In this document: in pieces, positions 8,030 to 17,022 of the stretch | Position numbering within the stretch: position 1 is the stretch's first letter | Layout of the letters: every line of letters starts with the position of its first letter | Program-made: the position numbers and the translations under genes | Notes under the pieces: model-generated | The model's input: the letters and a program-made list of their open reading frames with translations, nothing else | Told to the model about the DNA's origin: nothing | Database searches by the model: none | From: CAWAPD01 sp963783865 | GTDB lineage: Bacteria > Actinomycetota > Thermoleophilia > UBA2241 | Direction: 5' to 3' | Length of the DNA stretch: 64,000 nucleotides | NCBI GenBank assembly: GCA_963783865.1 | Contig: CAWAPD010000002.1 | Span: forward strand, 473,376-537,375

Positions 8030-8839
8030 ATGAACCTCGCCGGCGCCCGTGTGCTGGTCGTCGGCGGCGCCCGCCACCTCGGTCGAGCGCTCGCGCTCGA
8101 CCTGGCCCAGGCGGGCGCCGGCGTGGCCGTCACGTCGCGCGACACCGCCCAGGCGGCGGCCGCGGTGTCGGCGATCGAGTCCCTCGGGCGGCGAGGGGTC
8201 GCCGTCACCGGCGACGTTGCCACGCCGCCCGGCGCCCGCGCCCTCGTGACCGGCGCGGCCGACGCCCTCGGCGGACTCGACGCCGTCGTCTTCGCCGCCA
8301 GCGGCCCGTTCCGTCCACAGGCCCCCGAGGAGATCGCCGACGACACCTTCCGCGCCTCGTTCGCCGTCGTGACCGACGGCTTCTTCGCGGTCGCCGTGGC
8401 CGCCTACCGCCGGTTCGTCGCGCAGGCGGAGGCGGCGGCCGGCGGCGGCGAGGCTGGACGACCGGGCGACGCGGGTCAGGGCGACGACTCGGCCGGCCGC
8501 ACGGCCGGCGTCGTCGTCGCCCTGACCGACGCGCTGGGCGCACGGCCGTCGGCCGCCTTCGCGGCGCACGGCGCCGCGAAGGCGGCCCAGATCATGCTGG
8601 TGCGCGAGTTGGCCAAGGCCTGGGGGCCGGCGGGCGTGCGCGTGTGCGGGGTCTCCCCCGGCCCGATCGACCTGCCCGACGACCCGCGGCGCGAGGCCTC
8701 GCTGCGCGCCGCGCAGCGCGGCCCCTCGCGCCGCCTCGTCGCGCCGCACGAGGTCGCCCTGGCGGTCCGGCTCTGCATCGAGGACGACGCGCTGACGGGG
8801 ATCGACCTGCCGGTCGACGCGGGGTTCCGGCTGAGGTAG
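8030..8839 (+). CDS. SDR-family protein with altered catalytic motif
   Basis: This 269-residue Rossmann protein has a modified dinucleotide motif, VVGGARHLGRAL, and the later SDR landmark VSPGPIDL. The classical catalytic Tyr-x3-Lys is replaced: the segment reads FAAHGAAKAAQ, so the lysine is kept but the tyrosine position is histidine. The usual catalytic serine region (VVVALTDALG) also lacks a clear serine. It may be a non-catalytic or divergent reductase; the substrate is unknown. The ATG at 8030 is preceded by GAGG. It faces the PucR gene convergently across a palindrome. Confidence 0.82.
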   Translation: MNLAGARVLVVGGARHLGRALALDLAQAGAGVAVTSRDTAQAAAAVSAIESLGRRGVAVTGDVATPPGARALVTGAADALGGLDAVVFAASGPFRPQAPEEIADDTFRASFAVVTDGFFAVAVAAYRRFVAQAEAAAGGGEAGRPGDAGQGDDSAGRTAGVVVALTDALGARPSAAFAAHGAAKAAQIMLVRELAKAWGPAGVRVCGVSPGPIDLPDDPRREASLRAAQRGPSRRLVAPHEVALAVRLCIEDDALTGIDLPVDAGFRLR

Positions 8840-8848
8840 GGAGACGGC

Positions 8849-8872
8849 CGCCGCGGGCGGGCGCCCGCGGCG
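8849..8872. terminator. Palindrome between convergent SDR and PucR genes
   Basis: An 11-bp perfect GC inverted repeat (8849-8859 with 8862-8872) sits between two convergent stops. It is a likely bidirectional terminator without a U-tract. Confidence 0.55.
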
Positions 8873-8896
8873 CGACGCACCGCGCGCGCCCGCCCG

Positions 8897-10561
8897 CTAC
8901 GAGCTGCGCTGCGGCTGCTGGCGCTGCCGGCGGCCCGACTGCGCGATCAGCTCCCTGGCTTTCAGCGCCAGCCAGAACTCCATGCGGTCTTGCGAGCTGC
9001 CCAGGTCGCGCCCGGTGATCTCCTCGACCCGCTTCATGCGGTAGCGCAGCGTGTGGCGGTGCACGTACAGCCGCTCGGCCGCCTCGCCCCAGTGGCCGTT
9101 GGCCTCGAGGAAGCAGGCAAGGCTCTTGACCAGGTCGCTCGAGTTCTGCTCGTCGTAGTCGTGCAGCTTGCCCAGAACGCTGTCGTAGAAGACCTCGAGC
9201 GACAGCGTGTCCTGCAGCCCGAGCAGGAGCCCGTACGAGCCGAGGTCGTCGAAGCTGGCGATCACGCTGCCGGCGCCCTTGAGCTTGCGGATCTGGATCG
9301 CGTAGAGCGCCTCGTAGTAGCTCTGCCGCAGGTCGACGAGCGAGCGGTGCGGGCGGCCGATGCCGATCGACACGGTGATCTCGGGGATCATCGTCCCGAT
9401 CGCCGCCTGCAGCTCGGCGCTCAGGGCGAGCACGTCGGGCGGGTCGGCCGCCAGCTGCAGCAGCACCACGACCGAGTCGCTGCGCGAGGCCGAGATGAAC
9501 AGGGTGTCGCGCTGGGCGAGGAACTCGTCGACCGCCCAGTGCAGGCGCTCCTTGATGTCCTGGACCACCGTCTCCTGTTTGTCGTGCACGCCCTCGACGA
9601 ACTGCTTGAACTCGTCGATGTCGACCAGCATGATCAGGTGCTCGGTCTCGGGCTCGAGACCGAAGAAGGCGAGCCGGCGGGCGATCTCCTCTTCGTAGAG
9701 GTCGCTGGCGATGAGCTCGTCGAAGAAGTCGCCGGCCAGCCGCTTCTCGGTCTCGGCGACGGCCTTCTTCTTGACCAGCTCGAGCGCCGTCACGGTGACC
9801 ACGTGATGCAGGATGATGCGGTCGTAGTCGGAGAAGTCGCCCGCGTCCTTGGCCACGGCCAGGAAGGCGCCGATGCGGTGCGAGGCCACGACGGGGTAGA
9901 CCTGCACGCTGCTGGCGAACCCGCGCCCGTCGACCGGGAAGGTGTCGCGGGAGGCGCGCTTGTCGGAGATCTGGCGCCACAGCTCGGCGATCATCTCGGA
10001 CGGCACGCGGCGCCGGTGAGCAGCCTCGCAGAGCACCAGGCCGTGGAAGTCGAAGAGCACGGCCGAGCAGCCGACCAGCGCCGACAGGGTCGAGATGATG
10101 AACGGCAGGCCCTTCTCCTCGAGCACGAGCTTGGTCAGCTTCTCGTGCACGGCCAGGCTGCGTTGCAGCAGCGAGTACTGCTCGTTCACGATCTTCGACG
10201 CGACGGCCTCGGTGATGGCGATGAACGGCACGTTGTAGGGCACCTCGAAGAGGGGGAAGTCGTTGGCCGCCGCCAGCTCGACCATGCTGGCGGGCACGGC
10301 CTTGAAGCCGAAGCCGACGCCGAACCCGAGGCCGGAGAGGTTGGCGTCGATCAGGCGCTGGAGCATCCCCGTCTGCTCCTCTTCCTGGTTCACGAGGCCG
10401 AGGCCGGTCGTGAGGAGGAGCTCGCCGCCCTTGAGCCAGCGGGTGGGGTCGGACATCTCGGTGATGTGCACCCAGCGCACCTGGTTGCTCACGGCCTTGG
10501 CGCCGGCGAGCAGCTTGAGGTTGAGACCCGGGATCTCGAGGATGTCCTGGACCGTGATCAT
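8897..10561 (-). CDS. PucR-family transcriptional regulator
   Basis: The 554-residue protein has the PucR N-terminal sensor domain (about 1-125, including WLKGGELLLTTGLGL). A central CdaR/GGDEF-like region follows. The C-terminal HTH_30 domain contains HWGEAAERLYVHRHTLRYRM at about residues 480-500. PucR-type proteins usually activate nearby catabolic genes for purines, amino acids or amines. Here the next genes on the same strand encode the C45 hydrolase and MttB-like methyltransferase, so it is the natural candidate regulator of that module; this is inferred. The start at 10561 follows AGGTCGAGG. Confidence 0.92.
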   Translation of the reverse strand: MITVQDILEIPGLNLKLLAGAKAVSNQVRWVHITEMSDPTRWLKGGELLLTTGLGLVNQEEEQTGMLQRLIDANLSGLGFGVGFGFKAVPASMVELAAANDFPLFEVPYNVPFIAITEAVASKIVNEQYSLLQRSLAVHEKLTKLVLEEKGLPFIISTLSALVGCSAVLFDFHGLVLCEAAHRRRVPSEMIAELWRQISDKRASRDTFPVDGRGFASSVQVYPVVASHRIGAFLAVAKDAGDFSDYDRIILHHVVTVTALELVKKKAVAETEKRLAGDFFDELIASDLYEEEIARRLAFFGLEPETEHLIMLVDIDEFKQFVEGVHDKQETVVQDIKERLHWAVDEFLAQRDTLFISASRSDSVVVLLQLAADPPDVLALSAELQAAIGTMIPEITVSIGIGRPHRSLVDLRQSYYEALYAIQIRKLKGAGSVIASFDDLGSYGLLLGLQDTLSLEVFYDSVLGKLHDYDEQNSSDLVKSLACFLEANGHWGEAAERLYVHRHTLRYRMKRVEEITGRDLGSSQDRMEFWLALKARELIAQSGRRQRQQPQRSS

Positions 10562-10744
10562 CGCGCCTCGACCTGCCTTCCTTGCATACGGAATCGCCGC
10601 CGGGTCTGCCTGAGCCCGTGCTCGCTTACTCTACACAATGTCCAAGTCATAGGCGAGTCAAGCCGCCGACATGGCCATCCGGTGGAGCGGCCCGGCCGTG
10701 TGGACCGACTGGCGCTTTACCCAGGCGGACGGGGGGCCGAGCCG

Positions 10745-11830
10745 TCAGTCCATCGAGAAGAGCTGGTACTCGGCCTCGCAGGGCGGCCCGGCCAGCACGC
10801 GGATCTGCCGCTCATCGAGGTCGCAGATGATGCTGCCCACGGTCATGCCTTGCTCGGCGATCGGCGCGGCGGCGTCGGGGTGGCCGCAGATGGTCTCGTC
10901 GGGGCCCGGCTCGTGGCAACGCAGGACGCGGGTCACCAACGCGATCGGGTCGTCGCCGCGGCCGAGGCCCTCGGCAAGCATGCTCTCGGCGGTCGCGAGC
11001 CGCACGCGCGACTCCTCCCACTGCGAGCCCTCGAACGCCGCCATGTCGGGAGAGACGTAGTGGTTCGTGTGCGCCATGAAGCCGCGCTCGGTGTGGTCCA
11101 TGAAGGCGGAGGCGGTCGCCGAGGACTCGATGTCCCACAGGCGGCCGCCGGTGTCGGCGAAGAACTGGTTGGTGCCGCGCGCGCGGGCCTCGCAGAGGCC
11201 GTGCTCGCGCGCGGCCTCGAGGGTGGCGTCCTCCATGGTCGAGCGGCGCACGAAGCAGTTCGGTACGCCCAGGTGGTTGTCGGTCGAGCTGACGGAGTTG
11301 CTGAGGTTGCCGATGCCGTGGGAGTTGACCCCCACGATCGGCAGGTAGCAGGCGCCGGCGAACGCCAGCAGCCGGGTGCCGTCGGGCGCCGTCAGGTCGA
11401 ACAGCACGTTGTTGGGCGCGTCGATCACGTACCAGTCCATGTTGTGGGCCACGATGTGCCGGCCCCCACTCACGACCGCCACGGCCGTGCAGCCGGGAGC
11501 GAGCAGCCGGTGTTCGCCGACGACCGGCTCGCCCGAGGTGAACTCCTCGCCGCAGTTGGGCACGAGCAGGTCCTCGAACGGCACGCCGGAGCCCTCGGCC
11601 ATCCCGCGCAGCTCCTCGACGCATCGGGGTGTGTAGGCCTCGGCGTAGCGCAGGTAGGCGGCGGCCTGGCCCAGGGCTTCGCCCCAGGCCAGGCCGCCGC
11701 TCAGCGCCTCGAAGTTGTCGCGGAAGAAGGCGACCGACGCCTGGATCTGCTGCCGTGCCGCCTCGCCGACCTGACGGCCGATCTCGCGGTAGCTGCCCCC
11801 GGCCCGCACGTACACGAAGGGATACGGCAT
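10745..11830 (-). CDS. C45-family (acyl-CoA:6-APA acyltransferase-like) Ntn hydrolase
   Basis: The 361-residue protein resembles the C45 autocatalytic peptidase/acyltransferase family. Members self-cleave before a cysteine that then becomes the N-terminal nucleophile. That cysteine is visible in LLAPGCTAVAVVSGG, followed by the family sequence HIVAHNMDWY and later GVNSHGIGNLSNSV. Bacterial members hydrolyse or transfer amide-linked acyl groups; the substrate is unknown here. It starts 1 base after the MttB-like stop, so the two are cotranscribed, suggesting that it releases or trims the substrate of that methyltransferase (inference). Confidence 0.85.
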   Translation of the reverse strand: MPYPFVYVRAGGSYREIGRQVGEAARQQIQASVAFFRDNFEALSGGLAWGEALGQAAAYLRYAEAYTPRCVEELRGMAEGSGVPFEDLLVPNCGEEFTSGEPVVGEHRLLAPGCTAVAVVSGGRHIVAHNMDWYVIDAPNNVLFDLTAPDGTRLLAFAGACYLPIVGVNSHGIGNLSNSVSSTDNHLGVPNCFVRRSTMEDATLEAAREHGLCEARARGTNQFFADTGGRLWDIESSATASAFMDHTERGFMAHTNHYVSPDMAAFEGSQWEESRVRLATAESMLAEGLGRGDDPIALVTRVLRCHEPGPDETICGHPDAAAPIAEQGMTVGSIICDLDERQIRVLAGPPCEAEYQLFSMD

Positions 11831-11831
11831 G

Positions 11832-13325
11832 TCAGCGCCTCCGCCGGCCGAGGATGCGGCGCAGATCGGGCCACTCGTCCAGGCCGACCTCCCGCGCCGC
11901 CGCGTCGATGCTGTCCGCCAGCGCGTCGACCGTCTCGTCCGCCAGCCCCACCGGCGGGCGAGTGAGAAGCTCCTCGACCCGTTCGCGGGCGGCGTCGACC
12001 ATCCCGCGGCGACCGGTCCGCGCCCACTCCTCGGCGCCGCCGCGGAAGGCGAGGATGGGCGTCGCGAACTCGCGGCGGATGTAGCGCCGCGTGTGCTTGG
12101 TGGTGAGGAAGCCCTTGTCCGAGAGCACGCCCTCGGCCATCGCCTCGACGTCCAGGGCATCGGCGTCCCACGGCCGCGCCTCGACCGCGTAGAAGACGTC
12201 GTTCAGCACCTCGTCGTCGATCACCAGCGCCTCGAGCGAGGTGGCCGCGCCGGCCTGGATGTCGCCGACGCCGGAGAGCAGCCGCGGCCGGGCCATCACG
12301 CCGAGCAGCGCGTTCAGCGCGTGCTCGCAGCCGAACTGGGCGTCGGCGACGTGGCTGTCGGTGGTCGGCCCATAGCAGTCGCAGGCCATACCGTAGCGGC
12401 GCGCGAGGGCGACTGCGGCGATCGACGAGACGCCGGTCTCGGGCGTGCCCGACGTCAGCATGCCGGTGCGCGGGTCGACCGCCGACAGGCGAGGCCCGTA
12501 GTAGCACGGGGTGCCGGGGGCGACGACCTGGGTGAGGACCAGTCCCGCCAGCACCTCGGCGTTCTGCTGGGCGACGGCGGCCGCGATCGCCGCGGGAGCG
12601 GTGGTCGCGGCCGCCGGGCACGGCAGGATCTCGATGGCGAGGCCGCCGCCGCGGGCGGCGTCGATCAGGGCGTCGGTCACCTCGGCCCCCAGCAGCAGGG
12701 GGCTGACCGGCGAGAAGGCGAGGTCGAGGGGATACCGCCGGCCCTCGCCGTCGGCGCCGGTCACGGCGCGCGCCATCTCGAGCAGGTAGCGGCCCTGGAA
12801 CGGGAACGAGACGCCGGGTCCGCCGACGTACTTGTCGGTCTCGAAGGCGACCATCGCATACGAGTACAGCGGCTCGAGCGGCGCCGGTACGTCGCCGGGC
12901 TGCACGAGCGAGCAGATCGTGTGCTGGTTGACGAGGTGGTGCATGACGCGCGAGAGGTCACCCTGGTCGGCGATGGTCGCGCGGCGGGCCTCGCCGGTCA
13001 CGGCGTCGGCGATGTCGGCCGTGCCGCCCATGTTGTGCACGTAGGTCTGCGCCGGCTCGGGGTCGATCTCGAGCGAGCGCTCGGGAGCCCGGGCGACCAG
13101 CGTGTAGCGGGCCGTGTGCGCCGCCACGGCGTCGTCGACCAGTTGCCGGGGCACCGCCAGGCGGCCTTGCGGGCCGGTGACGCAGCCGGCCGCCTCCAGC
13201 TCCGCCCGCGCCCCGGATGACTCGACCCGCACTCCCACCCGCTCGAGGAGAGCGATCGACGCCTCGTGCATGGCCTCAATCGCCTCGGAGGGCCAGGGCC
13301 ACGTCATACCGGCAGAGACGTTCAC
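11832..13325 (-). CDS. MttB/COG5598-family corrinoid methyltransferase (non-pyrrolysine)
   Basis: This 497-residue protein belongs to the trimethylamine methyltransferase superfamily. Members move a methyl group from a quaternary or tertiary amine to a corrinoid protein. Family segments visible are YVHNMGGTADIADAVTGEAR near residue 95 and the C-terminal WPDLRRIL region. No in-frame amber codon interrupts the gene, so it is a non-Pyl member like the glycine betaine methyltransferase MtgB. The start is a GTG at 13325. No corrinoid carrier gene is in the window. It is followed by the C45 hydrolase and preceded by the transporter operon, whose terminator separates them. Confidence 0.9.
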   Translation of the reverse strand: MNVSAGMTWPWPSEAIEAMHEASIALLERVGVRVESSGARAELEAAGCVTGPQGRLAVPRQLVDDAVAAHTARYTLVARAPERSLEIDPEPAQTYVHNMGGTADIADAVTGEARRATIADQGDLSRVMHHLVNQHTICSLVQPGDVPAPLEPLYSYAMVAFETDKYVGGPGVSFPFQGRYLLEMARAVTGADGEGRRYPLDLAFSPVSPLLLGAEVTDALIDAARGGGLAIEILPCPAAATTAPAAIAAAVAQQNAEVLAGLVLTQVVAPGTPCYYGPRLSAVDPRTGMLTSGTPETGVSSIAAVALARRYGMACDCYGPTTDSHVADAQFGCEHALNALLGVMARPRLLSGVGDIQAGAATSLEALVIDDEVLNDVFYAVEARPWDADALDVEAMAEGVLSDKGFLTTKHTRRYIRREFATPILAFRGGAEEWARTGRRGMVDAARERVEELLTRPPVGLADETVDALADSIDAAAREVGLDEWPDLRRILGRRRR

Positions 13326-13411
13326 GCGCGCATCCCTAGACCTCGACCGGTCGCGGCCGGCGTCGTTTCATGCTGCCTCCCCAAGACGATCGACGAACCC
13401 CCTGGGCGAAT

Positions 13412-13462
13412 CCAATCAGAAAACGAGGGGGGCCGCATCCTCACGGATGCGGCCCCCCCTCG
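13412..13462 (-). terminator. Intrinsic terminator of the dpp/opp operon
   Basis: A 17-bp perfect stem (13424-13440 with 13445-13462, loop TCAC on the plus strand) is followed on the minus strand by TTTTCTGATT. It lies 11 bases after the ATPase stop at 13473. This is one of the few terminators here with a U-rich tail. Confidence 0.85.
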
Positions 13463-13472
13463 AAGACTGCGC

Positions 13473-14567
13473 TCAGTCGCCGAGACGCAGGCAGGCCGCG
13501 TAGTGCGTGCCCCCAAGGTGCGTGTCGCCCGGCTCCTTCTCGCTGCAGATGTCCATCCGCTCGGGACACCGGGGATGGAAACGGCAGCCGGACGGCATGT
13601 TGGCCGGGTTCGGCGTCTCGCCCTTGAGGATCGTGCGCTGGCGGTTGGCGGTCGGGTCTGGGACCGGGATGACCGAGATCAGCGCCTTGGTGTACGGGTG
13701 CTGCGGGTTGGAGACGACTTCCTCGGTCTCGCCGATCTCGATGATCTTGCCGAGGTACATCACGGCGATGCGGTCCGAGATGACCCAGGCCAGGGAGAGG
13801 TCGTGGGTGATGAACAGGTAGGTGACCCCAAGGGTCTCCTTCTGCTGCACCATCAGCCTGAGGATGTCGTTCCGGATCGACACGTCGAGGCTGGCCACCG
13901 GCTCGTCGGCGATGATCACGTCGGGCCGCAGCACCGTCGCGCCGGCGATGCACACGCGCTGACGCTGGCCCCCGGAGAGCTCGTGTGGGTACCGGTAGAG
14001 GTACTCGCGGGCCGGCCGCAGGCCGGCGTTGTCGAGCGCCTCGACGACACGGTCTTCCTTCTCCTTCTCGCTCTGGGTCGCGTGGCTCACCTCGAGCGGC
14101 TCGGCGATGATGTCGAAGATCGTGTGCTTGGGGTTGATGGACTGGTAGGGGTCCTGGAAGATGATCTGCGCGTGGCGGCGGTACTCGTGGAACGCCGCGG
14201 TGGAGAACTTGCTGATCGGCATGCCCTTGTAGTACATCTCGCCACCGGTCGCTCCCTCGAGCCCCAGGATGGTGCGGCCGGTGGTCGTCTTGCCGCAGCC
14301 CGACTCGCCGACGAGGGCGAGGATCTCGCCGGGCGCTATGTCGAACGAGACCTTGTCGACCGCCTTGACCCAGCGCTTCTCGGTGCTGAGCATCGCCTTG
14401 AAGAAGCTCTGGCGCACCGGGAAGTACACCTCGAGCGCGTCGATGTTGAACAGCTTGCCCTCGGGGGTGACCGCGTTGAGCAGGTCCTTGCGGCTGACCT
14501 GGCCCGAGTGCTTCTTGCCGTTGCCGGCGGGGTTCACGACCGGTTCGGTCTGCACGTCGCTCATCAT
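13473..14567 (-). CDS. Peptide/opine-type ABC transporter ATPase (DppF/OppF)
   Basis: The 364-residue ATPase powers import with the partner ATPase and two permeases. It has Walker A GESGCGKTT, the signature LSGGQRQRV, Walker B region VIIADEPVASLDV, and switch histidine FITHDLS. The C-terminal oligopeptide-type Fe-S or zinc-like motif GCRFHPRCPERMDIC is present. The ATG at 14567 overlaps the previous stop as ATGA. It is the last gene of a B-C-D-F operon closed by a terminator. The substrate is not determined by sequence; context suggests peptides, betaines or modified amines. Confidence 0.93.
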   Translation of the reverse strand: MMSDVQTEPVVNPAGNGKKHSGQVSRKDLLNAVTPEGKLFNIDALEVYFPVRQSFFKAMLSTEKRWVKAVDKVSFDIAPGEILALVGESGCGKTTTGRTILGLEGATGGEMYYKGMPISKFSTAAFHEYRRHAQIIFQDPYQSINPKHTIFDIIAEPLEVSHATQSEKEKEDRVVEALDNAGLRPAREYLYRYPHELSGGQRQRVCIAGATVLRPDVIIADEPVASLDVSIRNDILRLMVQQKETLGVTYLFITHDLSLAWVISDRIAVMYLGKIIEIGETEEVVSNPQHPYTKALISVIPVPDPTANRQRTILKGETPNPANMPSGCRFHPRCPERMDICSEKEPGDTHLGGTHYAACLRLGD

Positions 14568-15577
14568 CCACCCACCTTGATGCAACGGACGAAGTGGCCC
14601 GGGCCGACCTCGACGAGCTGGCGTTCGCCGACGACGCAGTCCGGGATGCTCTCGGAGCAGCGCGGGTAGAACCGGCAGCCCGGCGGCGGCTTGAGCAGGT
14701 TCGGCGGGTCGCCGGGGATCGACGTCACCATCTCCCGCGTCTCGTGGATGTTGGGGAACGCGTGGATGAGCTGCTTGGTGTACGGGTGCTGGGCGTCGTT
14801 GAAGATGTCCTCGGTCGTGCCCGATTCCATGACGTTGCCCGCGTACATGATGACGCCCTTGTCGCACGTCTCGGCCATGACCGACAGGTCGTGGCTGATC
14901 AGGATGAACGACAGGTTCAGCTCGCGGCGCAGGCGCTCGATCAGCTCGAGGATCTGCGCCTGCACCATCACGTCGAGTGCCGTCGTCGGCTCGTCGCCGA
15001 TGATCAGCTTGGGGTTGCAGGCCAGCGCCATCGCGATCATGGCGCGCTGACGCATGCCGCCCGACATCTCGTGCGGGAACTCGGTGATGCGCTTGGGGTT
15101 GATCCCCACGAGGTCGAAGAGCTCCTTCGCCCTGACCGTCGCCTTGTTCTCGCTCAGTCCCTCGTGGAGCATGATCGGCTCGGCGATCTGCTTGCCGACC
15201 TGCTGCACCGGGTTGAGGGCGTTCATTGCACCCTGGAAGATGATCGAGATCTCCTTCCAGCGGATCTTGCTCATGCCGAACTCGGTGCGCTTGACCAGGT
15301 TGCGGCCGTCGAACAGGACCTCGCCCGAGACGATGCGCCCGTTCTCGGGCAGGAGCTTGAGGATCGCCAGGGCGGCGGTCGTCTTGCCGCAGCCGGACTC
15401 GCCGGCCAGGCCGAGGCTCTTGCCCTCTTCGAGGACGAAGCTCACCCCGTCGACCGCCTTGACGTCGCCCTCGCGCAGCTTGAAGTACGCGGTCAGCTCG
15501 CGGACGTCGAGGAGGCCCTCGTGCTCGATCTTGCGTGCGGCCGCCTGGTCTGGAGCCGCTGTCTCAACCGTGCTCAC
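14564..15577 (-). CDS. Peptide/opine-type ABC transporter ATPase (DppD/OppD)
   Basis: This 337-residue ATPase pairs with the DppF-like subunit. It shows Walker A GESGCGKTT, signature MSGGMRQRAM, Walker B region LIIGDEPTTALDV, and ISHDLSV. The C-terminal cysteine motif PGCRFYPRCSESIPDC is typical of the oligopeptide subfamily. The GTG start at 15577 overlaps the permease stop as GTGA, and the stop overlaps the next ATPase as ATGA. Expression is therefore tightly coupled through the operon. Confidence 0.94.
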   Translation of the reverse strand: MSTVETAAPDQAAARKIEHEGLLDVRELTAYFKLREGDVKAVDGVSFVLEEGKSLGLAGESGCGKTTAALAILKLLPENGRIVSGEVLFDGRNLVKRTEFGMSKIRWKEISIIFQGAMNALNPVQQVGKQIAEPIMLHEGLSENKATVRAKELFDLVGINPKRITEFPHEMSGGMRQRAMIAMALACNPKLIIGDEPTTALDVMVQAQILELIERLRRELNLSFILISHDLSVMAETCDKGVIMYAGNVMESGTTEDIFNDAQHPYTKQLIHAFPNIHETREMVTSIPGDPPNLLKPPPGCRFYPRCSESIPDCVVGERQLVEVGPGHFVRCIKVGG

Positions 15578-17022
15578 GACTGGCCTCCTCTCTCGTGGTC
15601 GTACGCGACGCCCTCGACGCCGCCGTCCCCGTACCCGCTGACCGACAGGCCGCCGAAGCTGCTTCCCGGCATCACCTCGGGCATGGCCTGCTTGCCGTCT
15701 TCGGGCCGGCCCCCGCTCTCCTCACGCTTGCGGAGCTTCGGATCGAGGACCTCGTCGAACGCGGTGCCCATGAAGGTGAACGCTAGCACCACGAGGACGA
15801 TGGCGACACCCGGAGGCATGATGTACCAGTAGGCGGGCAGACCGGCGGCACCGGACACCCACGCGTAGTGGAGCATGGTGCCCCAGCTGAAGTTCAGCGG
15901 GTCGCCGAGACCGAGGAACGAGAGCTCGGTCTCGGCCAGGATGGCGATCGCCACCACCAGGATCGTGTTGGCGAAGATCAGCGGGAACACGTTGGGCAGC
16001 ACATGGCGCTGCATGATGTGCAGGTCGCTGGAGCCGATGGCCTTGGCCCGCTCGACGAACTGCAGCTCGCGCACGCGCAGGGCGTCGGACCGCACCACGC
16101 GGGCGGTGCCGGGCCAGCTCGTGATGCCGATGATCAGGATGATGATCGCGAAGTTCTGCCCCCAGGCGGCGGCCAGCACCATGGCCAGAGGCAGCCAGGG
16201 GATCACCAGGAAGGCGTCGGTCAGGCGCATCAGCACCTCGCCGGTGGCCTTGCCGTAGTAGCCGGCCGCGATGCCGATCGACGCGCCCAGCACCGACGAG
16301 ATGATCGTCGCCATGAGGCCCACGAAGATCGAGATGCGGGCGCTCCAGATGAACTCGGCGTAGACCGAGAGGCCCTGCTCGTCGGTGCCGAAGAGGTGGT
16401 AGTAGGACAGCGAGGGCGGCTCGAACGGCAGGTGGCCGTGCTGGGCCGTCGGGTACAGGCGCGCGTGGTCGGCGATGAACGGCGCGAACAGCGCCATGAG
16501 CACGAAGGCCAGCAGGATCCACAGGCCGACCATGCCCTGCCAGTTACCGCGGTAGAGCTTCCAGATCTGCCGCGTGTTCCAGACCGTGAGCTCGGCACGC
16601 TCGGGGTTGGCCTGCGCCCAGGCGAGGATGCAGAGGTCGACCATGACGATGGCGACCGTCTGGAAGGCCCAGCCGTAGTAGCCGGAGGCGCCCTTGAGCG
16701 CGAAGCCGTGGCCCTGGAACACGCCCGCATTCGACAGCCCCCAGACGGCGAACAGGGCGCCGGTGGCGAGCAGGGCGTGCGGCAGATAGGTCTTGCGCCG
16801 CTTTCGCGCCATCATGGTGGCGCCGCTGGCGATGCAGATCGCGGCCGCCGCGAACAGCATCCACGCGGGGTAGGCGCCGATGGTGGGCGAGAAGAAGCCC
16901 TTGATGATCGCGGTGAAGCCGGCGTAGAGAGGAATGGTCTTGGGGTATCTGATCATCTCCAGGATGATCCAGGCCACCGGCGACCAGACAAGCACCCATT
17001 TCTTCAGCCGCGCGGGAATCAT
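15574..17022 (-). CDS. ABC transporter permease (DppC/OppC) with long N-terminal membrane extension
   Basis: The C-terminal 300 residues are a standard DppC permease, with the coupling-helix EAA loop visible as ERAKAIGSSDLHIMQRHVLP. The protein is 482 residues, about 160-180 longer than usual. The extra N-terminal part holds roughly four hydrophobic segments (around residues 12-30, 52-68, 82-98 and 120-136) before the normal OppC N-terminal segment WKLYRGNWQGMVG. A 35-residue glycine/acid-rich tail is also present. It overlaps the DppB stop as ATGA. The function of the extension is unknown. Confidence 0.9.
   Translation of the reverse strand: MIPARLKKWVLVWSPVAWIILEMIRYPKTIPLYAGFTAIIKGFFSPTIGAYPAWMLFAAAAICIASGATMMARKRRKTYLPHALLATGALFAVWGLSNAGVFQGHGFALKGASGYYGWAFQTVAIVMVDLCILAWAQANPERAELTVWNTRQIWKLYRGNWQGMVGLWILLAFVLMALFAPFIADHARLYPTAQHGHLPFEPPSLSYYHLFGTDEQGLSVYAEFIWSARISIFVGLMATIISSVLGASIGIAAGYYGKATGEVLMRLTDAFLVIPWLPLAMVLAAAWGQNFAIIILIIGITSWPGTARVVRSDALRVRELQFVERAKAIGSSDLHIMQRHVLPNVFPLIFANTILVVAIAILAETELSFLGLGDPLNFSWGTMLHYAWVSGAAGLPAYWYIMPPGVAIVLVVLAFTFMGTAFDEVLDPKLRKREESGGRPEDGKQAMPEVMPGSSFGGLSVSGYGDGGVEGVAYDHERGGQS

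Noticed and set aside
11832..13325. Pyrrolysine-containing trimethylamine methyltransferase
   Set aside because: The frame has no internal amber codon and no pyl genes are seen, so it is a non-Pyl family member.
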